DNA of 64,000 nt from Pseudomonas rhizosphaerae (GTDB taxonomy: Bacteria > Pseudomonadota > Gammaproteobacteria > Pseudomonadales > Pseudomonadaceae), in assembly GCF_000761155.1 (NCBI RefSeq), contig NZ_CP009533.1, positions 2,914,001 through 2,978,000 on the forward strand. Direction: 5' to 3'. A model generated the notes under the pieces. It made no database searches and had not been told where the DNA came from. It saw nothing but the letters and a program-made list of their open reading frames with translations. Positions 54,715 to 64,000 of the stretch are shown piece by piece (positions within the stretch are counted from its first letter, which is position 1; every line of letters begins with the position of its first letter). Position numbers and translations under genes: made by a program.

Positions 54715-54758
54715 CAGCGGCGCCAGCCGCGTCCCGCTTCACCGCTTCACCGCTTCAG
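54710..54758. repeat. REP element overlapping a stop codon, plus octamer tandem repeat
   Basis: TGTAGCAGCGGCGCCAGCCG (from 54710) is a REP of the 42414 family; its TAG is the stop codon of the LysR gene. It is followed by three tandem octamers CGCTTCAC, CGCTTCAC, CGCTTCAG (54735-54758). Both lie in the short gap before the end of recD. Confidence 0.8.
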
Positions 54759-54765
54759 GTAGGTG

Positions 54766-56847
54766 TTAAGACCTCCACCCAAGCATCAACCCACTGAGCC
54801 TTTTCACCTTGCGCCGCACCGCTTCCTCGAACACACCCTTGCGGCTTTCGACCAGGGTGAACCAGTGTTTGGCACGCGTGATTCCGGTGTAGATCAACTC
54901 CTTGGTCAACACCGGATTCAACGCGTCTGGCAAGATCAGCGCCGTGTGCGCGAATTCGGAACCCTGGGATTTGTGCACCGTCATCGCGTACACCGTCTCC
55001 ACGTCATTCAACCGACTGGGCAGCACGAAGCGAATGCCGCCCTGCCCGTCATTGCGCGGGAAGGCCACGCGCAAGACCATCCGCTCGCGCTCGCCACCTT
55101 CGGGCAGCATAAGGGCGATGCCGATATCACCGTTCATCAAACCCAGGCCATAGTCGTTGCGGGTCATCAATACCGGACGGCCCTCGTACCAGGGTTGGCT
55201 TCCGTCGATCAACCGCGCCTGAGTCAAGGCCTGGGTGGCGCGGGCGTTCAGGCTTTCGACCCCCCAAGGCCCTTTGCGCACGGCGCACAGCAGCTGAAAC
55301 TCGTCGAAAGCATTCAGCAATCCACGGGCCCAAGTCGCCCAGGCTTCATCTTCCAAAGGCGTATCGGCCGGTGGTCGGCCCGCATCGATCTGTTCCAGAT
55401 AACGTCGGTAACCCTGCGGTCCGTCGCTGTTGCGACCGTGTCCGTCCAGTAGCAGACGCAACAGCGCCGCATCGTGTTCACCCTTGAGTGGCAGCCAATG
55501 CACATCAGCGTGCCGACCTTCCTGCAGCAAGGCACGCGCACCTTCGGCGTCCTGCAAGTTGACCCGGGTAGCCAGCTGGCCGATGCCACTGTCCTCGCCG
55601 AATCGACGCGAGTGGCGCAACATCACCACCTGTTGTGCCAAGGCGTGATCACGCTCGTTGCCTTCGAGCAGACCGCTGTGTGCAAGATCCTCACCGCTCA
55701 CCTGCTCCAGCCAGGCTCGTGTCGTCGGGCTGTAGTAGCCAGCCTCGGCCTGACTGCACAGGTCACCCAGCACCGCACCCGCCTCGACCGACGCCAACTG
55801 ATCCTTGTCCCCCAGCAGCACCAGCCGCGCATGGGGCGGCAGCGCATCGAGCAGGTTGGCCATCATTTCGAGGTCGATCATCGAGGCCTCGTCGACCACC
55901 AACACGTCCAAGGGCAGAGGGTTGGCCGCATCATGGCGAAAATGCCGCGTGCCCGGACGGCTGCCGAGCAGACGGTGCACCGTGGTCACCTCGGTCGGAA
56001 TGCGAACCTTGATCGCCGCGTCCACTTCCAGGCTCTGGACCTGCAGGCTGATCGATTCCGTCAGCCGAGCCGCCGCCTTGCCGGTGGGTGCCGCTAGACG
56101 AATACGCAATGGTTTGTCCTGCGCAACGGCAGGCCCCTGCAACAGCGCCAGCAAGCGCACCACCGTGGTGGTCTTGCCCGTTCCAGGGCCGCCCGTGACG
56201 ATACTGAAGGCACCGCGAGCCGCCAGGGCGCAGGCCAATTTCTGCCAATCGATCCGCGTGCCATCGGCGGTGCCGAACAATTGCGTCAAACGCTGGGCAA
56301 GATCGTCCGGTATCGGCTCATGCGCCTCCAGACGCTGGCGCAACGCATCACCGATACGCCGCTCGTACGCCCAGTAACGACGCAGGTATAGGCGTTGGCT
56401 CGAAAGCACCAAGGGCGAGCTGCCTGAAGTGTCGTCCCCGTCGCCCACCAATGGGCTGTTCGCCAGGCTGCTCAACCAGGCGTCAACACCCAAGCCCTCC
56501 AGCAACTGCGACGGCAGCAATGCAACACCGCCCTGAAGATCGCCTTCAGGCGGCAGCGACAAGGCAAAATCCGGCGCTTGCAAGGTCGCCGCCAGGTCCA
56601 GGCAGACGTGTCCGTGCCCCAACTGGTGACTGGCCAGAGCGGCAGCCAGCAGCACCAGGGGATCGCCCTGCGGGTCGAGGTCGGCCAAAAACACCACGAA
56701 GGCCTTGTCCAGCGCACGCAGCCAACCGCGCTCCACCCAGCGTTCGAGCAACGCCAGCAGGTCTGCGGTGTGAGTCCGGGGCTGCAACCGAGCAAGGCTC
56801 TGCGCATCCAGGGGAGTCGGCAACAGGTCGGCAAAAGAGCGGGTCAT
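54766..56847 (-). CDS. recD: Exodeoxyribonuclease V alpha subunit RecD
   Basis: 5'-3' helicase of RecBCD, which processes double-strand breaks for RecA loading. The 693-residue SF1 protein has Walker A GGPGTGKTTT at 219-228 and Walker B VLVVDEASMIDLEMM. Later motifs include GDKDQLASVEAGAVLGDL and the C-terminal AMTVHKSQGSEFAHTALILP with GITRAKHWFTLVE. Its ATG overlaps the recB stop by four bases (ATGA at 56844-56847). It is the last gene of the recCBD operon and convergent with the LysR gene. Length and motifs are standard. Confidence 0.96.
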   Translation of the reverse strand: MTRSFADLLPTPLDAQSLARLQPRTHTADLLALLERWVERGWLRALDKAFVVFLADLDPQGDPLVLLAAALASHQLGHGHVCLDLAATLQAPDFALSLPPEGDLQGGVALLPSQLLEGLGVDAWLSSLANSPLVGDGDDTSGSSPLVLSSQRLYLRRYWAYERRIGDALRQRLEAHEPIPDDLAQRLTQLFGTADGTRIDWQKLACALAARGAFSIVTGGPGTGKTTTVVRLLALLQGPAVAQDKPLRIRLAAPTGKAAARLTESISLQVQSLEVDAAIKVRIPTEVTTVHRLLGSRPGTRHFRHDAANPLPLDVLVVDEASMIDLEMMANLLDALPPHARLVLLGDKDQLASVEAGAVLGDLCSQAEAGYYSPTTRAWLEQVSGEDLAHSGLLEGNERDHALAQQVVMLRHSRRFGEDSGIGQLATRVNLQDAEGARALLQEGRHADVHWLPLKGEHDAALLRLLLDGHGRNSDGPQGYRRYLEQIDAGRPPADTPLEDEAWATWARGLLNAFDEFQLLCAVRKGPWGVESLNARATQALTQARLIDGSQPWYEGRPVLMTRNDYGLGLMNGDIGIALMLPEGGERERMVLRVAFPRNDGQGGIRFVLPSRLNDVETVYAMTVHKSQGSEFAHTALILPDALNPVLTKELIYTGITRAKHWFTLVESRKGVFEEAVRRKVKRLSGLMLGWRS

Positions 56848-59800
56848 GATGCATCTTCCTCGAACAGGTCAGCCTGTACATCGCGGCGTGTGCCTTTGAA
56901 CAACGCATCGAGTTCCTCGATGAGATCACGTGGCGGACGGGTGAAGTACACGCCCTGGCTCGGCGCCCCCAGGCCGCGCAGAAATACGAATACTGCACCT
57001 CCGACATGTTCGTCGTAGTCGTACCCCGGCAGCCGTGCCTTCAGCTGGCGGTGCAGGGCCAGCAGATACAACACGTATTGCAGGTCGTAGCGGTTGGCCA
57101 GAATGGACTGGGTCATCGCCTCCTGGGTATAGGCGGCATCATCCGGGCCGAGCCAGTTGGATTTGTAGTCGGCAACGTAATATTGCCCCTGATGCTCGAA
57201 GCACAGGTCGATGAAGCCCTTGAACATCCCGTTGAGCATGGCCCCCTCGGCCGGCAGCCGAAGGACGCCGGGATGGGTGTACTGGCGCACCAGGGCATCG
57301 AGACGGGTCACGTCGACCTTGTGGCTGGCGAACCAGAACTCCATTTCGATCTGGTATTGATCGAGCTCGGCCACGCGTACTGGCGCTCGTTCAGATCCAA
57401 GCCGCAAAGGCTCGTCGATGAAACGTCGCAGCCATTCGTCGAGGGTGGGGATCCAGCCGGTCCAGCCGCGCCGACTGCAACGGCGCGCGACGTTGTCAGT
57501 CAATCGTTCGGGAGCCGCCGCAACGCTGGCGAACCCTTCGCGCCCCGCCCACTCCAGCAAACCATGCAGAAAGGTCCCCGGACCCGCCCCGCGTGGGAAA
57601 CGGTGGATGTCACCGCTGGTGGCCGGCACCTCGCGGGGCATTTGGACGTCCAAGGGCTCATCGTCCATGAGTTTCTGCTCGAGGGCACTGTCGGGCGCCT
57701 GATCGTCATCGGTGCTCAAGGTGTCGCTGATGCGCAACGCACTGTAGGACGCAATCCACCAGTTCTCGCGCGCACTGCGCTTGGGCAAGCGCACCTTGAG
57801 CAGGGCGGCATCGCTGCGCAGCGGAATGTAGCGCGCGTCGTCTGCTTCCGGCACGGGTATCTGCACGATGTCCTGGCATCCCGCACTCGCAGCCTGCAAC
57901 CAGCCCGCGAGCTGACTTGCATCGACCAGTGGCTGCCCACCGCCCAGCAGGTAACCGATGGCCGAGCGATGGAACACCGATTCCTTGGTCGTGCCACGCT
58001 TGAGGTCCGCGATGCCGAGCCAACAGCTATGCTGGGCTCGGGTCAAGGCCACGTAGAGCAGACGCAAATCCTCGGCCAGACGCTCGTCGTCGGCCAGCGC
58101 CACCTGTTCGGCCGTAGGATTCAGTGTCACTTGCGCACGGTGGGCTGCATCGTGGTAGATCAATGGCAGCCGCTTGCCATCGACCGGTTTGCAACTGCAG
58201 ATGAAAGGCAGGAAGACCAACGCATACTCGAGCCCCTTGGACTTGTGGATGGTCACCACCTTGACCAGCTGCTCATCGCTTTCCAGGCGCAGGATGTGCT
58301 CCTCGGCGGCGCTGCCGGACAGCGCCAGCTGTTCGCTCAGATGACGGATGAGCGCCTGCTCGCCGTCCAGTTCGCTGGAGGCCTGCTGCAACAGCTCGCA
58401 CAGGTGCAGCAGGTTGGTCAGGATACGCTCGCCATCGTCGCGACCGATCAACGCCAACGGCAGGTCGAAATCGTGGAGCAACCTGCGCAGCATCGGCAAC
58501 ACCCCCTGGCTGCGCCAGATGGTTCGATAGCTGCGGAACTGCATGACCCGCGCTTCCCATTCCAGCTCGCTCAGGTTCAGTTGCTCCAGCTCGTGCAGCG
58601 AGCGGTTCAGCGTCACGCTCGCCAAGGCGGCGCGCAATTGCCGCTCCGAGTCAGGCTCCGCGCACGCCTTCAACCAGGCCAGCAGATCGTGGGCTTCCTG
58701 TGCGGCAAATACCGAATCCTTGTCCGACAGGTACACGCTGCGCACGCCTCGCTCGGTCAACTCGGCGCGCACCGCTTGGGCCTCCTTGCCATCACGCACC
58801 AGAATGGCTACATCGGCTGGCATAATGCTCCTTGCGCCTGCCCCTTCTGTCTGGAAGCCACCGTGCCCGGCCTGACCGGCGTTCAACAGGCGCACTACCT
58901 CAGCCGCGCAGGCGCCTGCCAGTGCCTTGCGATAGGCAACGCCGGAAACCGGCTGATCGCTGGGCAGATGCCAAAGTGTCAGTGCCGATACAGCCTGCCC
59001 CTCGACGACCAACGACTCCTTGCGGCCCTGGGCCTGTACATCGATGAACGGCACCGGGTTGTCATTGCCCTCTCGGAACAGGAACGCGCCTCGGCCCTGC
59101 GCGCGCTGCTCGGCCTGCATGAACAGGTGATTGACCGCGCCGACCATTGCCCGGGTCGAACGAAAATTGGTACCCAGCGTATGCAGCCGCCCCTCCGTCG
59201 CGCGACGGGCCTGCAGGTAGGTGTGTATATCGGCACCACGGAAGGCGTAGATCGCCTGCTTCGGGTCGCCGATCAGGAATAGACCGCTCTCCTGTTGGTT
59301 CTCTTCGATGTGATAGATGCGCTCGAAAATGCGGTACTGAACCGGATCGGTGTCCTGAAACTCATCGATCAGGGCTACCGGAAACTGCTCACGAATCAAC
59401 TGGGCCAACTGCTCGCCACCGGCGCCCTGCAGCGCCCGGTCGAGCCGGACCAGCATGTCGTCGAAGCCCATTTCCGCGCGTCGGCGCTTCTCTTCCTCGA
59501 AGCGTTCGCCGATCCACTGGGCAGCGTGCCTGAGCACCGCGCTTTCAGGTGTCGGCAGCGCTGCCAGCGCCGCGGGCAGGATGACCATCGCCTGCAATCC
59601 AGGGTGATCCGGCGCCTCTCCTTTCCAGGCCTCGGCCATGCCTTCGGGTGTCAGGCGGGTGAAGCCGGTGCCGATATCTAGCTCGTGCTGTTCCGGATCG
59701 GTCGCCCAGGCCGTGATTTTCTCGAACCAGGGTTCGAAATAGCGTGCCTGCATCTTGCGACCGTCCACCGCCTTCGCCGCAACGGCCTGCAGGCAGATTT

Positions 59801-60539
59801 CACGCAACTGCATTGCCCACTGCGGCCAGGGTTTCTTGAGTTCGATCAAGGCCTGCTCGCGCTCGGCCAGAGCACGCTCGATAAGCTCGCCGGGTTCACC
59901 GCTCGAAGCGCCCTCATGTGCATGGGCAAACAGCCCACGCACCCTGCCGAGCAATGCTGCCGGCCCGCCCAGATGCGTCCGCACCCAATCCAGGGAAGCG
60001 CCTTGCATGGGGTAATAGAAGCGCCGCCAATAGTCGCGCACGACTTCACCCAGCAGATCGCTGTGATCAGTCTCAAGGCTCTGGGTGAACAAACTGCCGC
60101 TGTCGAACGCATGCTCACGCAGCATGCGCTGGCACCAGCTGTGAATGGTGGAAACAGCTGCCTCGTCCATCCATTGCGCAGCAATATCCAGTCGGCCGGC
60201 GCAAGCAGCCCACTGGGTGGTGTCGAATTCATCGCGCAACTGGGCAATCAGCGCATCCGGTGCGGCGATCTCATCCCGGAAAAACCGTGCCGCTTCGGCC
60301 AGGCGTGTGCGAATCCGCTCGCGCAGCTCCTTGGTCGCCGCATCGGTGAACGTCACGACCAAGATCTGCGGCGGCAGCAGCTCGCGACCGAATCCATTGA
60401 TGTCCGCACCATGGCCCAGTATCAAGCGCAGATAGAGTGCGGAAATGGTGAATGTCTTGCCGGTGCCTGCGCTGGCTTCGATCAGTTGGCTGCCACGCAA
60501 GGGGAAGGCCAACGCCAGCGGACGTGCTGACGATGTCAT
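56844..60539 (-). CDS. recB: Exodeoxyribonuclease V beta subunit RecB
   Basis: 3'-5' helicase and sole nuclease of RecBCD. The 1231-residue protein starts with the helicase Walker A ASAGTGKTFTISALYLR near residue 22 and contains VALIDEFQDTDPVQYRIFE (motif II) and QAIYAFRGADIHTYL. The C-terminal RecB-family nuclease is complete: GFIDLCF (Asp1111), ADYK (Asp1124, Lys1126) and QYVLY (1154-1158). Its ATG overlaps the recC stop and its stop overlaps the recD start, so all three are translationally coupled. The domain order and length are standard. Confidence 0.97.
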   Translation of the reverse strand: MTSSARPLALAFPLRGSQLIEASAGTGKTFTISALYLRLILGHGADINGFGRELLPPQILVVTFTDAATKELRERIRTRLAEAARFFRDEIAAPDALIAQLRDEFDTTQWAACAGRLDIAAQWMDEAAVSTIHSWCQRMLREHAFDSGSLFTQSLETDHSDLLGEVVRDYWRRFYYPMQGASLDWVRTHLGGPAALLGRVRGLFAHAHEGASSGEPGELIERALAEREQALIELKKPWPQWAMQLREICLQAVAAKAVDGRKMQARYFEPWFEKITAWATDPEQHELDIGTGFTRLTPEGMAEAWKGEAPDHPGLQAMVILPAALAALPTPESAVLRHAAQWIGERFEEEKRRRAEMGFDDMLVRLDRALQGAGGEQLAQLIREQFPVALIDEFQDTDPVQYRIFERIYHIEENQQESGLFLIGDPKQAIYAFRGADIHTYLQARRATEGRLHTLGTNFRSTRAMVGAVNHLFMQAEQRAQGRGAFLFREGNDNPVPFIDVQAQGRKESLVVEGQAVSALTLWHLPSDQPVSGVAYRKALAGACAAEVVRLLNAGQAGHGGFQTEGAGARSIMPADVAILVRDGKEAQAVRAELTERGVRSVYLSDKDSVFAAQEAHDLLAWLKACAEPDSERQLRAALASVTLNRSLHELEQLNLSELEWEARVMQFRSYRTIWRSQGVLPMLRRLLHDFDLPLALIGRDDGERILTNLLHLCELLQQASSELDGEQALIRHLSEQLALSGSAAEEHILRLESDEQLVKVVTIHKSKGLEYALVFLPFICSCKPVDGKRLPLIYHDAAHRAQVTLNPTAEQVALADDERLAEDLRLLYVALTRAQHSCWLGIADLKRGTTKESVFHRSAIGYLLGGGQPLVDASQLAGWLQAASAGCQDIVQIPVPEADDARYIPLRSDAALLKVRLPKRSARENWWIASYSALRISDTLSTDDDQAPDSALEQKLMDDEPLDVQMPREVPATSGDIHRFPRGAGPGTFLHGLLEWAGREGFASVAAAPERLTDNVARRCSRRGWTGWIPTLDEWLRRFIDEPLRLGSERAPVRVAELDQYQIEMEFWFASHKVDVTRLDALVRQYTHPGVLRLPAEGAMLNGMFKGFIDLCFEHQGQYYVADYKSNWLGPDDAAYTQEAMTQSILANRYDLQYVLYLLALHRQLKARLPGYDYDEHVGGAVFVFLRGLGAPSQGVYFTRPPRDLIEELDALFKGTRRDVQADLFEEDAS

Positions 60540-63500
60540 GAGCGAGCCTCCCGTTCGTCAAGCGAGCGCCAAGGCGCCTCCAGCATGGGTTGGTACAGGG
60601 TCTGGGCCCAGCCTTCGAATTCTTCACTGTCCATCAGGGCATCGAAATCAGCGAACTGACGCATCAATGCCACCGCCTCCCGGCGCTCGCCATTGCTGGT
60701 CACGCCATCGCCCTCATAGGCTTTTCGTGCTGCCGCCAAGGCCTTTTCCTCATCAGTTTGCGAAAGCCAGGCCACGGCCGTTTTCACCGCCACCGGCAGA
60801 GGACGCGTCATACCTGCTTGCCAGGCCAGCAACAGATCGCTCAGCGCAGTTCGAGCCTGGTCCAACGGCAGTGGATCGAGCAACAGGGTATCGTCGCTGG
60901 CGACCACCGCCGTCGTCAGGGGCAGTCCCACTGCGCACGATGCGAGGTGCAAGACCCACGGACGTACCAGTCGATGCCACTTGCGCGAGCGCACCCCGCC
61001 GATGGCGTTGGCGATCGTCGAAACGCTGAGATAGCTGCCATCATCACGCTGGTAGACACCCGCAAGCCATCCCTCCAGCACGATGCCCCGCGCCTCGAAG
61101 GTGATCGGCAACGCACTGTCCAGCCGTGAAGGCCATAGAACGAGCAATTGACGGTAGCGCTCTAGCAGATCAGGCAATGGCTCGATCAATTCGTCACGCA
61201 GTCGTGCGCCGAATTCCGCCATGGGCAATAGGCCGCTGCCTTGCAACTTGCGCGCATGCTTTTCGAGCGTATCCGAGATTTCACCGGCATTGGCCATTCC
61301 GGCACTGAGTAGGCTGTCACTGAGCGTGTAACGCTCCAGCGCATCGAGCACGAAGGGCTCGACATCGGACACCGGCTTTTCTGCTGACTCGAAAAAAACC
61401 TTCAGCCGCTGGCTGAAGAAATGCCTGACAGGGTTACGCAGAAAATCCTGCAATTGAGCCACGCTTAGCGGCTCCTCCTGACGATGAGCAGGCAGCGGTA
61501 CCTGCGTATCCGCTGCCGCTACCCCTGCGTGCAAGTGCTGCCACTCGCTGGCGAAACTGAAGAGAGCAGGGTTTCCCTGGTGAAAATACCGCGCACTGAA
61601 AGGCTGAAGGGGATGTTCCAACGTCAGTGCATGCAATAGCTTCTGTCCGCTTGCCGCGCTGCCCAGAGCCTCATCGCCGGACAGCCTCCAGCCACTGGCC
61701 AAATGGTCGCGCAACTGGCCGATCAGTACCGAGGGTGGCCGTTCGCTGTTATCCCTGATGCTGCGCCCAACCCAACTTATATACAGTTGCTCTCGCGCCG
61801 AAAGCAGCGCCTCCAGCAACAGGTAGCGGTCATCCTCCCGACGGGAACGGTCTCCCGGGCGGTAATCGCTGCCCATCAAGTCGAAGTCCAGCGGCGGCTG
61901 CGCCCGTGGGTAGTCGCCATCGTTCATGCCCAAAAGGCACACGATCTTGAATGGAATAGCGCGCATCGGCATCAAGGTACAGAAGTTCACGGAGCCAGCT
62001 AGAAAGCGTTGACTCAACCGTCCCTGATCCAACCCCGCGAGCCAGGCTTCACGCACCACGGTCAACGGCAGTTCCTCGACCAGTCCCACCGATTCACAGG
62101 TTTGCAGCCAGCTCTCGCGCAGCTCTTCCAGTTGATTGAGCAGGTATTCGTCATGTTCCGTATCAGCAGTGAAAAACAGCTGCAGCAGCTGATGCAGTCG
62201 AATACCCCAGTCCGCAGGGGTGGCAGAACGATCAAGCTGCTGGCACGCCACTTCCAATGCATCCAGCAGCGCCGCAAGGGGGCCAATGAGCGCAGCGTCC
62301 AAGCCACCGATCTCGTCGTAGGGCTCGATGTCACTGCACCCTATTCCGGTTCCGACGGCATAGCCGAGCAACATTCGGCGCAGACCAAAGCGCCAAGTGT
62401 TCTGTTCCAGCTCGATCGGCAGTCCCATCTGAGTACGTTGGCGTGCATCGAGGCCCCAGCGAATACCCGCGCCCTCGATCCAGCGACGCAGCGTCGGCAG
62501 ATCCCGTTCCTGAATCGCGAATCGACGCCGCAAGGCAGGCACATCGAGCAGGTCGAGGATTTCGCTCACGGGGAAGCGACTGTCCGGCAGCTTGAGCAAA
62601 TGCTCGACTGCGATAAGCAGAGGATCACGCCCGCGCTGCCCCTGATCGGTCAAGGTGAAAGGAATGAATCTGCGGTCCTCTCGATCCAGCTGGCCAAACA
62701 CCGCGCGAATATGGGGTGCATAGCTATCGACGTCGGGCACCATGACGATCACGTCACGTGGACGCAACCCGGCATCGGCACTGAAGCGTGCCAACAGCTG
62801 ATCGTGGAGAATCTCCACCTCGCGCTGCGCACTGTGGGCAACGTGGAAGCGAATGCTCTTGTCAGTCTTGATATCGACGGTGGGCCAGATCGACTGTGTT
62901 TCGGCCAAGGGGCGCAGCTTGAGGATATCGTCCTGCAACTGACCCAACAGATGTCTCGGCTCACCTTCGCTGAACAGATCGATACGACCGTCGCCAAACG
63001 CAGCTTGATAGCTGGCAGGGTCGTCATAGCTGTCGAGCAGATTGATGTAGTCACGACCTTGCTTGCCCCAGGCGGCGAGCAAAGGATGGGCGTGTTGATG
63101 AAGGTTGTCTGAATCCAATACGACCGGCATGTCCTGCTTGCGAGCCTGGCGTTTGTATTGATGACGCAGCAGGTCCTTGTCCGCCACGATATCGGCCCAG
63201 TGGTGCCGGCAGGGGTTATGCACGCACAACAACACCTGACTGAAGCGACCCAGCGCCGCCAAGGCTTCCAGGCCTTGGGCTGGTAACGAAGAGATACCGA
63301 ACACGATCACACGCGATGGCAATGTCGAAGGCGCTTCATCCAGCGCCGCGGCAGCCTCCATGAAGCGTTGATGCACCCCCGCTCGGCTTTGTGCCATGCC
63401 TTCGGACCCTACATCCTTCAGCAACGCCCTCCACAATTCAGCCTGCCAGCAATTTCCTGTCGGCAGCGGTTTGCTCAAACCCCTGCCATTGCGTAGCTGA

Positions 63501-64000
63501 TGCTTACCTATCGCCCAGTCCTGCAGCCAGTCCGCACGATAAACCTGGTACTGATCGAACAGGTCTGCCAGACGCTCGGAGAGCTGGTAGCGCTTGCGCA
63601 GGTCGTTGTCGTCGAGCAGGAAGCGCTGAAGCGGTTCGAAATGTGGCTGGTCGATCAACTGTGGCAGCAGGCGCATCAAACGCCATGTGAGCGGTGCTTT
63701 ATCGAGCAGCGAGGAGGAAGGAATCTGGTCCTGCCCCAATACGCTTCGATACAGCTGCCACATGAAACTGCCAGGCAATTGCACGTCCACCGCCGCCGAA
63801 ATCCCTACACCCCCTTCGTCATCTGCGCTCTCGTCCGCAGCGAGTGCGAGCTTGAGCCACTGAGCGATGCCATTGCTCTGCACCAGGATGATTTCATTTT
63901 CCAGAGGACGCAGTGGATACATACGCATCCAGCCCACGACAAGGCTGCGCAGTTCGTCCAGGCGGTTGCCATGTACAACCATGAAACCGGGGGTAAGAGG
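60536..64000 (-). CDS. recC: Exodeoxyribonuclease V gamma subunit RecC (5'-truncated by window)
   Basis: Scaffold and Chi-recognition subunit of RecBCD, an inactivated helicase-nuclease. At least 1148 residues are present from MVVHGNRLDELRSLVVGWMRMYPLRPLENEIILVQSNGIAQWLKLAL, the family N-terminus. They include the segments NDGDYPRAQPPLDFDLMGSDYRPGDRSRREDDRYLLLEALLSA and RKWHRLVRPWVLHLA. The ATG at 63980-63982 is possible, but the frame stays open through base 64000 (PLTPGF before MVVHG) and Pseudomonas RecC usually starts a few residues earlier. I therefore treat it as partial. Its stop overlaps the recB start by four bases. Confidence 0.95.
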   Translation of the reverse strand, partial: PLTPGFMVVHGNRLDELRSLVVGWMRMYPLRPLENEIILVQSNGIAQWLKLALAADESADDEGGVGISAAVDVQLPGSFMWQLYRSVLGQDQIPSSSLLDKAPLTWRLMRLLPQLIDQPHFEPLQRFLLDDNDLRKRYQLSERLADLFDQYQVYRADWLQDWAIGKHQLRNGRGLSKPLPTGNCWQAELWRALLKDVGSEGMAQSRAGVHQRFMEAAAALDEAPSTLPSRVIVFGISSLPAQGLEALAALGRFSQVLLCVHNPCRHHWADIVADKDLLRHQYKRQARKQDMPVVLDSDNLHQHAHPLLAAWGKQGRDYINLLDSYDDPASYQAAFGDGRIDLFSEGEPRHLLGQLQDDILKLRPLAETQSIWPTVDIKTDKSIRFHVAHSAQREVEILHDQLLARFSADAGLRPRDVIVMVPDVDSYAPHIRAVFGQLDREDRRFIPFTLTDQGQRGRDPLLIAVEHLLKLPDSRFPVSEILDLLDVPALRRRFAIQERDLPTLRRWIEGAGIRWGLDARQRTQMGLPIELEQNTWRFGLRRMLLGYAVGTGIGCSDIEPYDEIGGLDAALIGPLAALLDALEVACQQLDRSATPADWGIRLHQLLQLFFTADTEHDEYLLNQLEELRESWLQTCESVGLVEELPLTVVREAWLAGLDQGRLSQRFLAGSVNFCTLMPMRAIPFKIVCLLGMNDGDYPRAQPPLDFDLMGSDYRPGDRSRREDDRYLLLEALLSAREQLYISWVGRSIRDNSERPPSVLIGQLRDHLASGWRLSGDEALGSAASGQKLLHALTLEHPLQPFSARYFHQGNPALFSFASEWQHLHAGVAAADTQVPLPAHRQEEPLSVAQLQDFLRNPVRHFFSQRLKVFFESAEKPVSDVEPFVLDALERYTLSDSLLSAGMANAGEISDTLEKHARKLQGSGLLPMAEFGARLRDELIEPLPDLLERYRQLLVLWPSRLDSALPITFEARGIVLEGWLAGVYQRDDGSYLSVSTIANAIGGVRSRKWHRLVRPWVLHLASCAVGLPLTTAVVASDDTLLLDPLPLDQARTALSDLLLAWQAGMTRPLPVAVKTAVAWLSQTDEEKALAAARKAYEGDGVTSNGERREAVALMRQFADFDALMDSEEFEGWAQTLYQPMLEAPWRSLDEREARS

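Noticed and set aside
57006-59282. Long antisense open frame within recB, with similar ones opposite the chemoreceptor (44141-46177) and the TonB receptor (22984-25164)
   Set aside because: Shadow frames of genes with complete, recognised domains. No ribosome sites or family resemblance.

Overview
The window is a high-GC chromosomal segment from a Pseudomonas, most likely of the P. putida/P. fluorescens lineage. Pointers are the gene order grpE-dnaK-dnaJ-dapB-carA with recN, fur and bamE diverging, Pseudomonas-type REP palindromes of two families (a GCGGGC.GCTCCCACA type and a TGTAGCAGCGGCG type), a cysteine-free Fur, a DUF3077 protein, an HBM-type chemoreceptor and the mmsAB operon. No rRNA, tRNA, CRISPR array, integrase or intact insertion sequence is visible. 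The only RNA gene found is ssrA (tmRNA).

Region by region. 1-14.3 kb is conserved core: carA (cut by the window edge), dapB, dnaJ, dnaK and grpE with two clear sigma-32 promoters; recN with a LexA box; fur and bamE; rnfH-ratA; smpB; lldR and lldP with a palindromic operator; a small exported protein; and ssrA. SmpB and tmRNA, the two partners of trans-translation, lie 3.3 kb apart. No lactate dehydrogenase gene follows lldP.

14.3-18.6 kb, directly behind the tmRNA terminator, is a lower-GC accessory segment. It holds two convergent genes: a nuclease-helicase fusion (a PD-(D/E)XK-like N-terminus on a DUF2075/Schlafen-like helicase) and a stand-alone protein with a second PD-(D/E)XK-like domain of the D...ExK...QxxxY type. 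A long palindrome precedes the first gene. This is the best candidate for an undescribed, probably anti-phage, system.

18.6-29.2 kb is mixed accessory content: a GAF protein, a PAS hybrid histidine kinase, a folded leader in front of a DUF3077 gene, hypothetical proteins, a TonB-dependent receptor, a Vitreoscilla-type globin, an ABC-F ATPase, a membrane protein and an isochorismatase-fold protein whose catalytic Cys is Ser.

29.1-40.3 kb is a catabolic cassette. A Tat-exported binding protein and a four-gene Dpp/Opp-type ABC transporter share a strand with a DadA-like FAD oxidase. A divergent IclR regulator, a second paralogous oxidase and a polyol-permease-like MFS carrier complete it. The likely job is uptake and oxidative deamination of an amino-acid-, opine- or peptide-like substrate that cannot be named from sequence.

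40.3-54.7 kb holds a diguanylate cyclase coupled to a REC-CheC protein, a 78-bp REP array, 2-oxoglutarate semialdehyde dehydrogenase, an McpS-like chemoreceptor, a lipoprotein, a LysR regulator with mdaB, a DUF4432 epimerase-like protein, and mmsAB (valine catabolism) with a divergent LysR gene. 54.8-64 kb is the recC-recB-recD operon, with recC cut by the window edge.
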